Below, piece by piece: positions 37,112-49,970 of a stretch of 64,000 nucleotides of DNA. The position numbers and the translations under genes were made by a program. This DNA is from Hedera helix (lineage: Eukaryota; Streptophyta; Magnoliopsida; Apiales; Araliaceae): positions 3,070,077 through 3,134,076 of the forward strand of contig OX359270.1 of NCBI GenBank assembly GCA_947179155.2, read 5' to 3'. Below the pieces are notes generated by a model. That model did no database searches and had not been told where the DNA came from. It was given only the letters and a program-made list of their open reading frames with translations. Within the stretch, counting starts at the first letter, position 1; every line of letters starts with the position of its first letter.

Positions 37112-37922
37112 ATTTTTCAAAAGTGAACTTTAAAAAGCGAACTAAAGACGAACCGTCGTCTTTGGTATCTATGGCGACGGTTCGACCCGTCGTCATAGAG
37201 TGCATGGCTATGGCGACGGGTCGAACCGTCGCCATAGATACCAAAGACGACGGTTCGTCTTTGATTCGCTTTTTAAAGTTTGCTGGAGAAGGGGACTAAT
37301 ATATATATATATTAAATCTTCCATCTATATTTATTTCAGGCAATTCTTTCTCTCTGGCTAGTGTCTCAGATTGGAAACTATATAAGCACCTTGAATCTTC
37401 TATTTTTGGGTGAGAACTTGATTAATTATTTTATGCTCCAAATTTAAAATACATTTGAAAAATAATGACTTTTGAGCAAAATTTTATTTTTTTACAAATA
37501 TATCCCTAACATCACTTACCTGATAGTACTCGATTAATCAACCAAAAATAAAGTATTGACATATTAGAAACTTCATGTCATTTTTATAGTATAAAAATAG
37601 AAAATATTATATCTCTAATTTTTGAACAAATGAAGTACTAGCTTAGAAAAACATTAGCCATTTGCTGCTTCTTTTTTTCCCCATCTTTCCCCACAAAATT
37701 GCCATTAATGACAAGTTGGTTAATTAATTTTCCTTGTTGAAAAACGTTTTAGGTCTACTTTGCATGGAAACTCTGCCATTTTTGTACGAGCGATATGAAG
37801 AAGAAGTGGATTACCTTGTTGGTAAAGTAAATCGAAAGATGAGGAAGACATACAAGCAGTTCGACTCAAATGTTCTTGAAAAGATCCCAAAGAGGCAGGT
37901 GAAAGGGAAAAAAGCCAACTGA
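35466..37922 (+). CDS. RTNLB: Reticulon-like protein B (RTNLB), five exons
   Basis: Exons 35466-35565, 36067-36247, 36842-36983, 37340-37409 and 37753-37922 join in frame through GT-AG introns to give 220 residues. The N-terminus reads MPIFSSDSEDDVAP, then RKLFSRERPVHALLGGGK, a classic short plant RTNLB N-terminus. The reticulon homology domain follows from VADVLLWRDK (about residue 34). It has one long hydrophobic hairpin at about 46-88, a loop with APPEIP (about 95-100), and a second hydrophobic stretch at about 135-175, before a lysine-rich tail ending KGKKAN. Family members sit in the ER membrane as W-shaped hairpins and shape tubules. Length and exon pattern fit the family, and no frame damage is seen. 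The start has clean context and no upstream in-frame alternative. Intron 3 carries a long hairpin. Confidence 0.95.
37127..37280 (+). repeat. Near-perfect hairpin in intron 3 of the reticulon gene
   Basis: Two arms of about 73 nt (37127-37199 and 37208-37280) pair at roughly 70 positions around an 8-nt loop. Internal motifs include CTATGGCGACGG and its reverse complement, recalling the subterminal palindromes of the CACTA element 1.7 kb downstream. It is bordered by TA repeats, so it may be a foldback MITE. As part of the intron it would be transcribed as a long double-stranded stem, a possible small-RNA source. Confidence 0.85.
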
Positions 37923-38269
37923 TTATATACACATATATATTTTTAAAAAAGTGTCATGTTTCTGTGAATCATTTTACTTTACTTTTCTTTATTTTATTCG
38001 ATATTCACCATCTTGTGTCCAATGTAAATGTTCCCATCCCATTCAATATATTACTGTAAAATTGTTGTACGAATGGCAAAATTAAACGGTGTGGAATTAA
38101 AGGGAATCTTTTTACTGGTAAAAATTTGAGATGTTGAGACAGTTAACAGTGACGGCCGATGTATGATTGCTCTTTTTTACACTTTTGTTTCTGAAATTCA
38201 TAACGAATGGAAAAGAGCCAAAAATAAAACGAAAAAGAAAAACAAAGGGCGAAAACTCGAGGTTTTTTT
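37923..38269 (+). other. 3' flank of the reticulon gene
   Basis: AT-rich sequence that should hold the 3' untranslated region and polyadenylation site. No single canonical signal stands out. It ends where an LTR fragment begins. Confidence 0.5.
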
Positions 38270-38866
38270 TGTAACGCCCCGAGAATCCGTGTATTTACTA
38301 CAGGTGATCTCGTGCGTTAAAATACAACTTTATTCTTAATAATCATATCATACCACAACAATATAGTTAATAAAAACTCGATTATTTAAAACCTTACCAC
38401 TTTTTTTCATTCTCGAATCACAATCTTAACATCTTCATCTTATTTCTCATGATCATATACATTATGATCCATTTCTATTACATTATTTGTGAGTATACAA
38501 AACTCACAATTCAACACTAAGATTTTCTTTCTATAAAATCTTAACGACATAGCTAAATGATACCTGAAACATTAATATTCAACTAATATATCAAAATGCT
38601 TTACGGACTTTACATCATTTTTAATCTTTGTAACATCTTTACAGATATTCCTACGCAATATCTTTAGCCTACAAGGATTACGACAAAATAATTAATTATT
38701 TCTAAAGACAAAGTTTGATTACAAAACACAACATAACTCGCTACTATTCATTAACCAATTCTCAATATTATTGATTTAATAGAATCATTACCAAGTTATT
38801 ACAACTTACATCTCCAGTTATAGATAAGGAAAACAATAGAAATATGTTTTCCAATATCATTACAAA
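38270..38866 (-). repeat. LTR fragment, left part, split by the CACTA element
   Basis: It starts TGTAACGCCCCGAGAATCC, the minus-strand 3' end of an LTR in the same style as the others (CGGGGCGTTACA). It stops at the CACTA insertion and appears to continue at 53684-54240, where AAGTCTAACAT and TATCACATAACACG match the 16.5-kb region of the nested retrotransposon LTR. Confidence 0.6.
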
Positions 38867-39292
38867 CACTACTAGAAATCTGGTCTATAGCGACGGTCGA
38901 CGACCGTCGCTATAGGCCAAAAGACCGTTGCTAAACGTATTAGCGATGGTCGGCCGACCGTCTCCTTAGAAGCCGTTGGTAAACACTATTGCGACGGTCT
39001 TACACATCTATACCAACGGTCGAGCCATCGCTAAAAAGCAAAGAAAAAAATGCTCTCACGTTCTTTTACCGACGGTCATTACATATCAATAGCGATGGTC
39101 ACGATCGTCGCTAAAGGTGCCAAATAAAATATCTATAGCGACGGTCGCCGACCGTCGCTATAGGTCCTTTAAATATTTAAAAAAATTATGACAGGTTTAT
39201 AACGACGGTCGTCGACCGTCGCTATAGGTCCTTTAAATATTAAAAAAATTATGACAAACGTCTATAGCGACGGTCGCTGACCGTCGCTATAG
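38867..39292. repeat. CACTA left terminal and subterminal repeats
   Basis: After the terminal repeat, near-perfect palindromes of the form TATAGCGACGGTCG-N-CGACCGTCGCTATAG lie at about 38886-38916, 39133-39163, 39196-39228 and 39260-39290, with degraded copies between. They are probable transposase-binding sites. Confidence 0.8.
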
Positions 39293-39474
39293 GCCTACTA
39301 AATATTAAAAAAAATATTATTAATAAAATTGTTATTCAACACATAATACAATATTCTGTAACAATCATAAATAAATTTATATCATTTAAAATTATTTACA
39401 TCACAAATGTAAATTAATATTACCATCCACAAAAACCAAATACATAGCTAGTGAAAGAAAATGGAAGTAAGTAC

Positions 39475-39853
39475 TGGTCTGGAAATCGCTAAAGATGTTG
39501 AAGAGGCAGATTCATTAAGTTCAGGTGCAGCAACAGTTGTATTGATGGCAGGAGCAGAAATTGGAAGTGGTAAAGTTTCATTTTTCCCAGTCAAGTCTCT
39601 TGTCACGTATAGCCTAAATCCACCAAGCTAACAAAGAAAAGGGTGGGAATGTTCAGATAGGAAAGGCATTCAAGTAAAGGCATAAATTTGTTTAACTACT
39701 GAGTGAGAATTAAATCAATGTCAATTAAAGCTCTGTTGAAGTTAAAAGATAAAACTTACAATGAAAATGTAGAAAGATAAAAAAAATGCTCACTTTCAGT
39801 TCAAACTCTGCAATCGAAGTTGTATCACATATTTCTGTGAGAAGAGACTCCAC
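39475..39853 (-). pseudogene. Captured exons resembling a BADC/BCCP-like protein
   Basis: There are two exon-like pieces on the minus strand. Exon 39794-39853 (after TTACAG, before GTGAGC) encodes VESLLTEICDTTSIAEFELK. Exon 39475-39627 (after TTGTTAG, before GTACTTAC) continues in the same phase with LGGFRLYVTRDLTGKNE and then a Pro/Ala/Ser-rich linker. The arrangement resembles plastid biotin/lipoyl attachment domain-containing (BADC) or biotin carboxyl carrier proteins of acetyl-CoA carboxylase, just upstream of the biotinyl domain, which is absent here. Reading frame and splice sites are intact in this stretch, but the gene is incomplete. It lies inside the CACTA ends and was probably captured. 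The name is from memory of the family. Confidence 0.55.
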
Positions 39854-40005
39854 CTGTAAATTGAGATTCAAATATGAGTTTCATATTCCCAAACAACATA
39901 TAGTTTGTATATATATAATCTGACTTATTAGTTATGCATGGATTGGCAAAGCCACATTTCTACTATTGTTCAACAAAAGTTGCAGGTTCTTCTATATGAG
40001 ACCTC

Positions 40006-40240
40006 ATGATGAATAGTGTATCTAAATTTATTAGAAGGTCACAAGTTAGAACTCTCCAGTTGCGGTTCAAGACTAAAGATGGTCAAATAAAAAGGAAAGC
40101 CATAAGAGTTGCAAAAATAAAATGGGGACATACATTGAGATTGAATCTGAGTATAAAACCCATCAGGCTCATTGCGCATGTGAAACTGGGAATCAAGTCT
40201 CATGGGATCAATCCTTAATGCAATTGTTGGAGGGGTTTCA
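40006..40240. other. Possible captured coding fragment, unassigned
   Basis: Both strands stay open here (plus 40006-40218; minus 40039-40326). The minus frame reads RIDPMRLDSQFHMRNEPDG and then FYTQIQSQC, with a protein-like composition. I cannot name it. It is cut at 40241-40245 by the solo LTR insertion. Confidence 0.35.
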
Positions 40241-43200
40241 TATAATGTGACACCCCCAAATTCAGGTACCACTACCTCGAATTTGGTGCTCACGCAATAA
40301 TATAAACAATCTCTGCTAAACAACATGTAATACTAATGCGGAAAATAAATAAACATATGTTGTCTATTACAATGACTTTCTAGTCCCAAGGTCTATAACC
40401 TTTACCAAAATAAACATCACAAACTACAAAATAATATCAGTGTTTGCGTTACAATCTTATAAGTTCTAAACAAAATATAAATAGACTAACAACTATCTAG
40501 ATAATTAAAATTTTGCTTTCCCTTTTCCTTTATCTTTACCCGATCCTTCAGGTTTAGCTGCAAATATTTTATGACATAGCAAGTATGAGCAACTAGCTTG
40601 CTCAGCAATTTAAATGAATAACAATAATTATGTCATAAATGAATAGGAATATCAACTAAATGATTTAATAAAAGGAGCTCAACAATGAACAATAGAATCA
40701 ATGCACAAAATAAAGAAGTGACAATTGATTATTTAACTGCTGAGTGGTCAAATGGACCATGAACTACTATTGAGGAAATCAATCACTTGATTGACCCTCT
40801 TAGGTTACTTTGTCAGAATTGTACTTGAGGGGATCAGCCTCTCGTACCATATGTATATGCATAACATTTATTATGTTTGTATCGTTTGTTCGATACTTAG
40901 GTTATTCCCCATTATGGGTTGTTCTTCTCAGTCTAAGAATCCGTACCACTATGGCTTGGATAGCTTTCAAAATAAATTTCACATAGGTCTAGCCGAACAA
41001 TGACTTAGACTTCTTCTTTAATCAATTCATAATTCAAGAATGGAATATGAATTCAAATAATATATACTATTTGCAATAATATTATTGTGGAATAACTTGC
41101 GATATAATATAAGCTCAAGATTTAAGAATTAGCACAATAATATTGAGTAGAGTTAGGAAGCTTGCTCAATACAAATTTGAGTAAGATTAAAGAACTTGCC
41201 TGTGTTGACTTACAACTAATTTGCTTAATTTAGACTCCTCTTGATGTCCTAACATTAATAATGTTGGCCTATCAATTAGTATAACGTTTAATCGTGCGTT
41301 TTAAATACTTATCTATGCTAAATAATTAATCACATAACACATATAATTTTATATTAATTATATAAGACATTTAATTGATCTTATATTAATGATTTAATTA
41401 ATCAATATTATTTTTCTTGAGTGTTAAACACTTATTAAACTCTTAAACAATTTACTATCATTGTTTAATTAATTTTTTTTATAATATTAACTCTATCTTC
41501 ATTTAATTACTATTTAATATCAGTTAAAGAGTAATTAATTAATTACCTTTAGTCATTATTTTACAATAGATAATAACTAATTATGTTTATTTATTATTTT
41601 AAAGTTAATTAAATAATAAATAATTAAAGTATTAATCTTAATTCCCTTATTATTTAATATTAATTAAATAATAATTAATTTATTAATTATCTTCATTTAT
41701 TATTATTTAATAATAAATAATTAGTTTATTAACTTTAATTATTATTTAATGTTAATTAAATAATAATCAATTAATTAAATATCCTTACTTATTATTTAAT
41801 CTTAATTAAATAATAAATAATTAGTTTATTAACTTTAATTATCTTTAATTATTATTTAATGTTAAATAATAATTAATTAATTAATTATACTTACTTATTA
41901 TTTAATCTTAATTAAATAATAAATAATTAATTTATTAATTTATTAATTTATTCCTAATTTAATTATTATTCAATGTTAATTAAATATTAATTAATTAATC
42001 AATTACCTTTACTTATTATTTAATCTTAATTAAATAATAATTAATCATTCTCTTATTATTATTTAATGTTAATTAAATAATAATTAATTTCTTAATTATC
42101 TTTATTTATTATTTAAATAATAAATAATTAATTTATAAATTTTATCTCTTTTCAATTATTGTAATATCCCAGATATTTCCAAGATTTTAAATAATATCTT
42201 AATTAATTTTATTAAAGGTTAAGGTTTAAAACCTAGAATATGAGAAGTAAGATGTGTAGAAAATGGGTAAACATTTTTTTTAACATAATTTATTTGTTAG
42301 AAATTAAATGTGAGAATATTGTAATGATGCATATAGAGAATTTATTAAAGAAATAAATTCAATTGAGAAGTGAAGACGGTTATAAGGATATATATACATA
42401 GTTATATATTCCTAGAATTGTGCTTGTTAGCCAAATACGAAGAGGAGTAAATTTAATACTTAATTAAACTAATAAATTAATTAGTTTAAAAATGAAGTCA
42501 TGAAATATAATTAATTAAATTAATTATATTAGTTATGCGTTAAAGTTGTGGAAAATTTAGGATGATTGTTTAGAATGACAATATTAAGAAGTTAATTGAT
42601 TAAGTAATTAACTTAATTATTTAGTTGTGGTATAGAGTCCAAGTAATTTAATTACTACTAGTGGACTAGCCCAAAATGATTATATATGTTAGCCCAATAT
42701 GAGAATATTTACATGAAGGTGGGTAATTTAATAAGAGAGCCCAATGGAAGGTAAACTATGTAGCCCAAACATTTAAAAGTCCAATGTTGGTCAAAGTGTT
42801 GGGAAATATTTTTGAGTGTAGAGAATTAACTAATGTAGGGTTAATTGAATAACCCTAGTTGGTAGACATGGGAGAGCATTAACCAAACATTGGTTAATTG
42901 TTAGAGAAAGGAAAGTGGTGATGAGAATTAACTATGGATGAGTTAATTATGTAACCCAATGTGGTAGAATAAATTAAATCATATTTAATTGGACTATAAT
43001 ATAAGTCCAAATGAGGTATTAAACTAGGTCAAATTAATTAACCTAGTAGTCCATATAATTTAATTTGAATATTGATTTATGTAATAATTAACCAAGCTCA
43101 ATGCTTGTTTTAATTAAATGTAACATAGGGTAATTAATATTAGCCCAATGTAATAATTAAATTGAGCCCAAACAAATTTAATTGATGAGCCCAATAGAAA

Positions 43201-43556
43201 TATTAAATTGATCCAATGTGGAGCCCAAATGGAAGTCAAAGTGGTGGTCAATATATATACATTGGTGTATATATATATGGATACTTATATAATGATATAG
43301 GATATAAAAATAAAGCTAAATTGGTGTAATAATAAGGCAAATCCCGAATTTTGGAGGGGGCCCCACATGAAAGTGTTGAGTGTGGCTTTATTTGGCTTGT
43401 TTTACACTCCAAAAGTTGCTTCTAAGCAACCTTGATAGGAGTCATTCATCATTGTCAATCATCTTGTCCATCCAAGCTATAGTAAGCATGAGTTTAAGCC
43501 CTAAATGCCCAAGTGTTGGTTGATTAGTAGAAAGTGATGGAGATTAAGGAAGTACT

Positions 43557-43564
43557 ATAAATAT
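43557..43564 (+). promoter_or_regulatory. TATA box of the solo LTR
   Basis: TATAAATA is followed by a purine-rich leader with GAGAGAAAATAGAGAG, in the same layout as at 12852 in the related LTR. Confidence 0.5.
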
Positions 43565-44739
43565 AGTGCTTCACCAATTCATTGTGTTGGTTAGTCATTT
43601 GTCTAGAAATGCTAGAGAGAAAATAGAGAGTTCTTGAGAGAAAATGAAGTAAACTTAGTGAGATTGTAGATCCTCCAAGGAAAAATGCTAGAGGATAGTC
43701 AATGAGGAGGCACAAGCTTAGCTCATATCAAGAGGAAGAAGATCATCCATGTCTAAAAGGTTAAAAAGTGTTCTAAACCTTCTTTAGTTCATTTTTATAG
43801 TTTAGATATGATTTGAACGGTTAAAATGTATTTTTAACCGATCAAAAGACGTTTTGATGTTCTAGAAGTCTTTAGCTATGTAATATATGTATATTCATAG
43901 TTTGATGGGTTTAACATGGGTTTTTATATGTGTTTGTGATGAAAAATTTCATCAAAATCATCAAATAAGTTTTTACCGACGAAAACCAAGTAACCAAAAT
44001 CATAGCAGCCCATTCACGGAATTACTGTTCACGATCCGTAAGTCGGATTTATGATCCGTCAATTTTGGGTGATAGATCCATGAAATATGAAGATTCTCCA
44101 AGTCGAATGACTAAAATCCGATTTAAAATGAGCAAGATATGGATTTTCTACCAAAACACCCCACTAATTTTAGGGCTGTGCATAACAGTCGGGTTTATAG
44201 CTATTTTCAGTGACCAAAACAAATCCAAATTTGATATTTGATAACAGAATCATGTAGTTCGGGAAGTTACGAATCCATCGATACCTAATAGACCTCAATC
44301 GGACTTGTGGATTTCATTTTATTCAAGTTCCCGTCGGAGACCCCAAGTCTGGAAAACTAAGAAAGTAATCTGCCTATTTTATTAAAAAAACCGGCCGGTT
44401 CGGTTTTTTTCGGTTTTTCATGATTTTTAGGTAGGGCCGGTTCGGGCATTTTTAGGCCGGTTCTTGGGTTGGTTCCAAAAGTGAAAATGCTTATAATTTT
44501 ATAAAGAAAATTATCAAAATTTAAAATCCGATTTTTTTTGTAATTTGGTATTTATTAGAATTAATGGTGGATTAAAGCTTACTAAATTGCTAATAATTAT
44601 GGAAAAATTATTTTTAATTTCAGAAAAATAAGATTTGACCTATTGGCGTGCTAGTTAAGTGTTATAAAATAAAATTTGAAATTATTGGAGTGATTCACTA
44701 TATATTAGCTATTTATTAGTGTATAAATAGGCTAATAAT

Positions 44740-45830
44740 CTAATTAAATATTATTTAATAAATATTAAATAATATATGAAGTTATGTAATTAATTAATTA
44801 TGATTTAATGAATATTAAATAATAATTAAAGGATGTTAAGATGAATAAGTTAGTTATTTATTATTTAATTGCACTTAAATAATAAGTAAAGTTAAATAAA
44901 TAATTAATTATTATTTAAATTAATATTAAATAATAATTAAAGAATATTAAAGTTAGAAAGCTAATTATTTATTATTTAATTAATATTAAATAATAAGTAA
45001 GGTTAATTAAGTAATTAATTATTATTTAATTAATATTAAATAATAATTAAAGGATAATTAATGTTAATAAACTAATTATTTATTATTTAATTAATATTAA
45101 ATAATAAGTAAGGTTAATTAATTAATTAATTATTATTTAATTAATATTAAATAATGAGTTCGGATAATTAGTTAATTAATTATTATTTAATTCATATTAA
45201 ATAATAATTAAATGGTAATTAAGTGGAATAAATTATTACTTAATCGAAAGAAGATTATTAAGTAATTAAAATATATTGATAATATTATTGACTAACTATT
45301 AAATGATAATAGTTAAGAATTAAATCATTATTCAATAATTAATAATGATATGTAATTAATTTAAAATATTATTAAAGGATTAATAATATTATTTAGCATT
45401 TAATTAACTATTAAATAATAATAGTTAAGAGTTAAATCATTATTAAATAATAATAATGATAAATAAAGATTTAGAATATTATTAAAGAATTAATAATATT
45501 GTTTAACAAGTAATTAACTATTGGGTAATAATAGTTAAGGGTTGAATCGTTATTAAATAATTACTAATGATACGTGAGGATTTCAAATATTATTAAATGA
45601 TTGATAATATTGATGAACAATTAAATTATTATTAAAATGATTGATAATAATGAGAAGTCAATTAAAATATTATTAAAGGGTAATAATATTAGCAAGCAAT
45701 TAAATTATTATTAAAAGATTAATCATAATGATTAAGGTAAACTATTATTAAAAATAAATTAATAATAGTAATGATTATTTAAAGTGTTATTTAACAATTA
45801 AATAACATTATAAGTTATTACTAATTGATA
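44740..45830. repeat. AT-rich palindrome array in the solo LTR
   Basis: Repeated TTATTATTTAATTAATATTA units with their inverse, spaced roughly 80 bp apart, match the array at 14040-15140. Confidence 0.7.
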
Positions 45831-48800
45831 GTAAAATTTAAAATATTATCCAAGGTGGGTAATATTATGATAAGTATCGAGATAAATGATGTGATTAAGT
45901 TAAACCAAGGGTATGGTCCATTAGTGATTAATTGGTGGATCGACCTAAATAAATATAGGGTCCAAGTTTTAATGCAGTGACATTAATAAATGTCAGAATT
46001 GCATAGTTTCGAACAAAAGATTTATGGTGTTGAATATGAAACACTGAGTCAAGTCAAAGAGAGACTAAAATATGAAATTAACCTTATTAAATAAAGGGGA
46101 TGATAAGAAGAAATAAATATCTTTAAAATAAGATTTAGTATTGAGTCAAACTTTGACTGATATTGTGCACCGTTGATCTCACATACCGTGTAGGTGGTGC
46201 AAGGAACGTGAAAGATTAACGTAAGCTGGTTATACAAGTTCAGGCAAGTTTTTCAGAACGTGTTGCATTATGTGCATAATTTATAAGTTTGTTATTAAAC
46301 TGTGATGTGCTCTTACGTGGTTATGTGCAAAGATGTGTTAATGTGCTTTTATGAAATAAGTTGATTTGAACTATTGATATGCGGTAGTTGATTTAAGACA
46401 ATTGTTCTGCATTGAACTATATGTCATGATAGAGGCTAGGCATGAAGCATAGATTAAATGCGAGGCATGATATGCATGAGAAATGTATGTACTGCAAAGC
46501 ATAAGATGCATGAAGCATAAAGCATGATTGAACTGTTTTTACGTGTTATGTGAAACTGTTAGACTTGCTGAGCCGTCGTGCTCACCCTTGCTTAAAACAA
46601 AACATTACAGAGTAGCTTGAGGAAGCCGATTACTCCGGTAGAGGCAAAGATGAAGATTGACTAACGAGTCATCAAGATTAAAGCATATGTGCTTTTGTAG
46701 TAAAACCTTGTGGTAGACTAATTCATTCACTTGTGTAAGTAGATATGAAGAGTTTATGTTTTGTTGTGCTATAGATTAGCAAACTTAAATTGTTAAGAGA
46801 ACATTTACAGATTATTTAAATATCATTTTTCAAACGTTGTCCTTTATGAATAAGGATAATAGGATGGTGTGATTGAGTCATTATACATATGATCTCAAAT
46901 TGATTGTAATAGAATGTCGTATCATGTATGACATGAAGACATACTAGGAATGTATAAAGATTGCGATTCTGGAATAGAAAGAGATGTTATATAATTGTAA
47001 ATAAATGATTATTTAGCAATTATAATATTGTTGTAATTCATGAACAATAAGGAAAAGTAGTACTAGTGTTGAACCGGATCCGAGGTTAAAGGAACCCGGA
47101 TTTGGGGTCGTCACAATTATTATTTAATATTAATTAAATAATAATTAGTTAACTATTTATCTTTATTTACTATTTAATTATAAATTAAATAATAAACAAT
47201 TAATTTATTTACTTTATCTTTCTTATATTATTATTAAATACTTAAATCACATATTTAATATTCAATAATAATTTATTAGTAATTTTATCTAATTACTAAC
47301 TAATTAATAGCTAATTAATGCACTATTTACACCTTAAATACAATTAAAAATAATTAATTTATTAATTAATCTTACTTATTATTTAATATTATTTAAATAA
47401 TAAGTAATTAGCAGTTTTATGATTTTTCAGAAATTAAAAATATTAATTTATCATTTTTCCTTTAGTTAGTAAGGTTTAATCATATTTTAATTATGAAAAT
47501 TACCAAATGACATGCTAAAACTACAAACATATTTTTATAAAATACTACACAAAAAACCAAGCAACTTCCGTCAAGGACCCATCGTCGGAACCGGTCATAA
47601 TTCCGGTGAACCGGTCGCCGGAAAGTTCCGGCCGGTTCATGAAAAAAAACCGGCAGAAACATTACTCATTTCCAGATTTTTGTCTAACTTTGGGGTCTTG
47701 GAGAAAAACCTTAATAACTTGAGTTCTATAACTCCGATGGAGCTCTACTAGGTATCGATGGAATCGTGACTTCCCGAACTACAATTTTCTGTGCTCAAAC
47801 ACTATTTTTGGATAAGTTTTGATTTCGGAAATTAGGCTTAAAGTGGACTGTTCATGCAATAACTTGGACAGTGAGGTGTGTTTGGTCAAAAATGCATAAC
47901 TTACTCATTTTAACACATTTTTGGGTGATTCCAAAGGGATTTTTTTCTTAACTTATCCATATATTCCCAGAAATTATTATATCACAAAAATAATTTATAG
48001 ATTTTAAAATGTGCAATTTATTCGTACAACCTATGTTTTGTTCGTCGGTAAAAATATTTTCAAGTATTTTGCTAGATTTTTCTACATAAATCCATACCAC
48101 GATACATTTAAACCACATGGCATCCTATATAAACATGTCTAGCATGATTCTAAACATAAAGATCTCCAAGATAATATTTCTACCATAAAATTTAAAAGAA
48201 AACCAAGATTAGGGTTTTAAAAGAATTTTTTTACCTTTTGCTTTTGATGGTTTGTTTTCTTTGCTTTCCAAAGTAGATAATAAGTTGTGATGACATCCAA
48301 GAACACCCCCCTTGATGAAAATGACTTGACTCACTTGACTCGGTGGTGACTCACTACACAACTCACTTCTTTTTTCTTTAACTCACCTAGTTAACTCACT
48401 AAAACTCACTAGCACATTATATAGAGAATACTTGCAATATTTTGTAAACTCTCCACCAAATGAGCTAGCTTCTATTTATAGTAGTATAAATCTATACATA
48501 TAACATATATATGTATAGATTGGACTTCAACATTTTAACAAAATTTGCTAGCCAAAAAGGTTAAGTGTTCCACACACTAATGAAATCAACAAATTGAATA
48601 AAAATTTGGAATCCATAGTACTCTCTCCATACCACCAGCCATGCTCTCTAATTTGTCCCATTTTTGATTTATTTTTATAGTCAAATTGGTAAATAATGGA
48701 TCTTCTAGAAGCTTTAGCAATTGGATCAAGGAATGGGCTTGCAATTTATTTCATTTGGGTCATATATGATCATAATAATCCAACAACATTGGGCTACCAA

Positions 48801-49448
48801 AATAACTCACCCACTTCTTAATAAATTGGGCTAGCTTAATTAAAAATCAACCCACAAAGCACAACACACAAATCCCTCACTTAATTAATTGTTTGGGATT
48901 ATTTAAATAATTATAGGAACATTTAAATTTAATTTATATAATCAATTTAGACTTGTCATATTCAATATTAATTGAATATTGAATTATGGTTCCTCACAAA
49001 ATAATCTTAGGCTAGTCCGTTAATTTAATAAATCCATTAATCGGACTTCCTTTTCTAAAATTAACCGATTAGTCAACAATCAAATTACCACATAAAAGTT
49101 TAAATTAAATCACACAATAACTCATTTAATTAGAATTTAGTTTTTCAATTTTATTTATAATGTAATTCAAAATTCTTGGTTCTTACATATAATCTGAGTA
49201 AGTGCAAACTAACATAAGGGCAGTAATCAGAGAATTTCTGTATCTTAATTAACAGAACAAGATGCGTGCAATGCAGTACAGACAAAGAAAAAGACATAAT
49301 GAAGATGAGTGAAGATGAACAATTTTTTCCACTCATTCTTTTATAGAGGGGTTCACTTCTTTTGTTGTTTCCTTGCCTCTAAATCAAACTGGCCTTTATA
49401 TCAATGTGGAGAACAAGTGACAAAAAGGGATAGTGGGAAACAAAGCAA

Positions 49449-49770
49449 ACCTGTCTTGACGAAGCTTCTCTATCTAATCAGGATCTAGGTTACTAACATT
49501 GTCGAGAAGATCATTTGATATGGAAATTAACATGTCTTTCATACCCTGCAAATGATTTGTAACTTCATAGCAAAGTCCCAACTGTACCAATATCAAGCTT
49601 AAGTAATCAGAGAAAAGTACCTGCCACTGACGGCATCACAAAATATTGGGAGTAAAGTACCTGTGTACCTTTAAACCGTGACTACAGTTCACGCACAGCT
49701 CTGGTGGCAAACAAGTCTCTTCAGGTCTTGTATCATTAACCTTAATTACAATTGGAGTAATTGGCGGATG
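49449..49770 (-). pseudogene. Unassigned captured exons
   Basis: Two exon-like pieces on the minus strand. The upper one (about 49682-49770) reads PPITPIVIKVNDTRPEETC and then LPPELCVNCSHGLK before a donor-like GTACAC. The lower one (about 49449-49548, after TTGCAG) reads GMKDMLISISNDLLDNVSNL and then DPD, a stop and IEKLRQDR. Protein-like composition and splice signals suggest a real source gene; the in-frame stop marks decay. I do not recognise the family. Confidence 0.4.
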
Positions 49771-49897
49771 AGCTCATCTAACTTAACTGAACCAATTGCA
49801 GTAATGTGCACAAGAGTTCATACATATGCATAGAATTTCAGAGCACGTTTTATGTTGGCTTCAATGTGATAAAACACAATTCGGGTAGCATTCTTAC

Positions 49898-49970
49898 CTT
49901 CAGCATCATCTTCATCTTTGTCATCTTCATCATCATCGTCGTCATCATCTTCAACCACAGGCTCCTCAAT
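49898..49970 (-). pseudogene. Captured acidic exon resembling NAC-alpha
   Basis: Bounded by CTACAG and GTAAGAA, this 73-bp exon reads IEEPVVEDDDDDDDEDDKDE and then DDAE. That matches the acidic N-terminal stretch of plant nascent polypeptide-associated complex alpha subunits. Neighbouring NAC-alpha exons (the basic segment and NAC domain) are not visible. Short acidic sequence is weak evidence, though the EEPVVEDD start is characteristic. Confidence 0.5.

Larger units (their letters stand above)
42160..47115 (+). mobile_element. Solo LTR, 4.96 kb
   Basis: It starts TGTAATATCCCAGATATTTC and ends GGGGTCGTCACA. It is flanked by ATTAT at 42155-42159 and 47116-47120. No gag-pol or second LTR is present. 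It is closely related to the solo LTR at 11764-25263; the final 250 bp (45990-46245) and the segment at 44012-44460 are very similar. It is the youngest layer of a three-deep nest (CACTA, then the solo LTR at 40246-49187, then this one). Confidence 0.9.
40246..49187 (-). mobile_element. Solo LTR (about 4.0 kb) split by another solo LTR
   Basis: On the minus strand it begins TGTAAGAACCAAGAATT at 49187 and ends GGGGGTGTCACA at 40246. TATAA flanks it (40241-40245 and 49188-49192). It holds a nested block at 42160-47115, leaving about 4.0 kb without coding sequence or a second LTR. AT-palindrome arrays and a CCGGCCGGTTC-type segment (near 47610-47660) show relation, in reverse orientation, to the other LTRs here. 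Confidence 0.82.
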
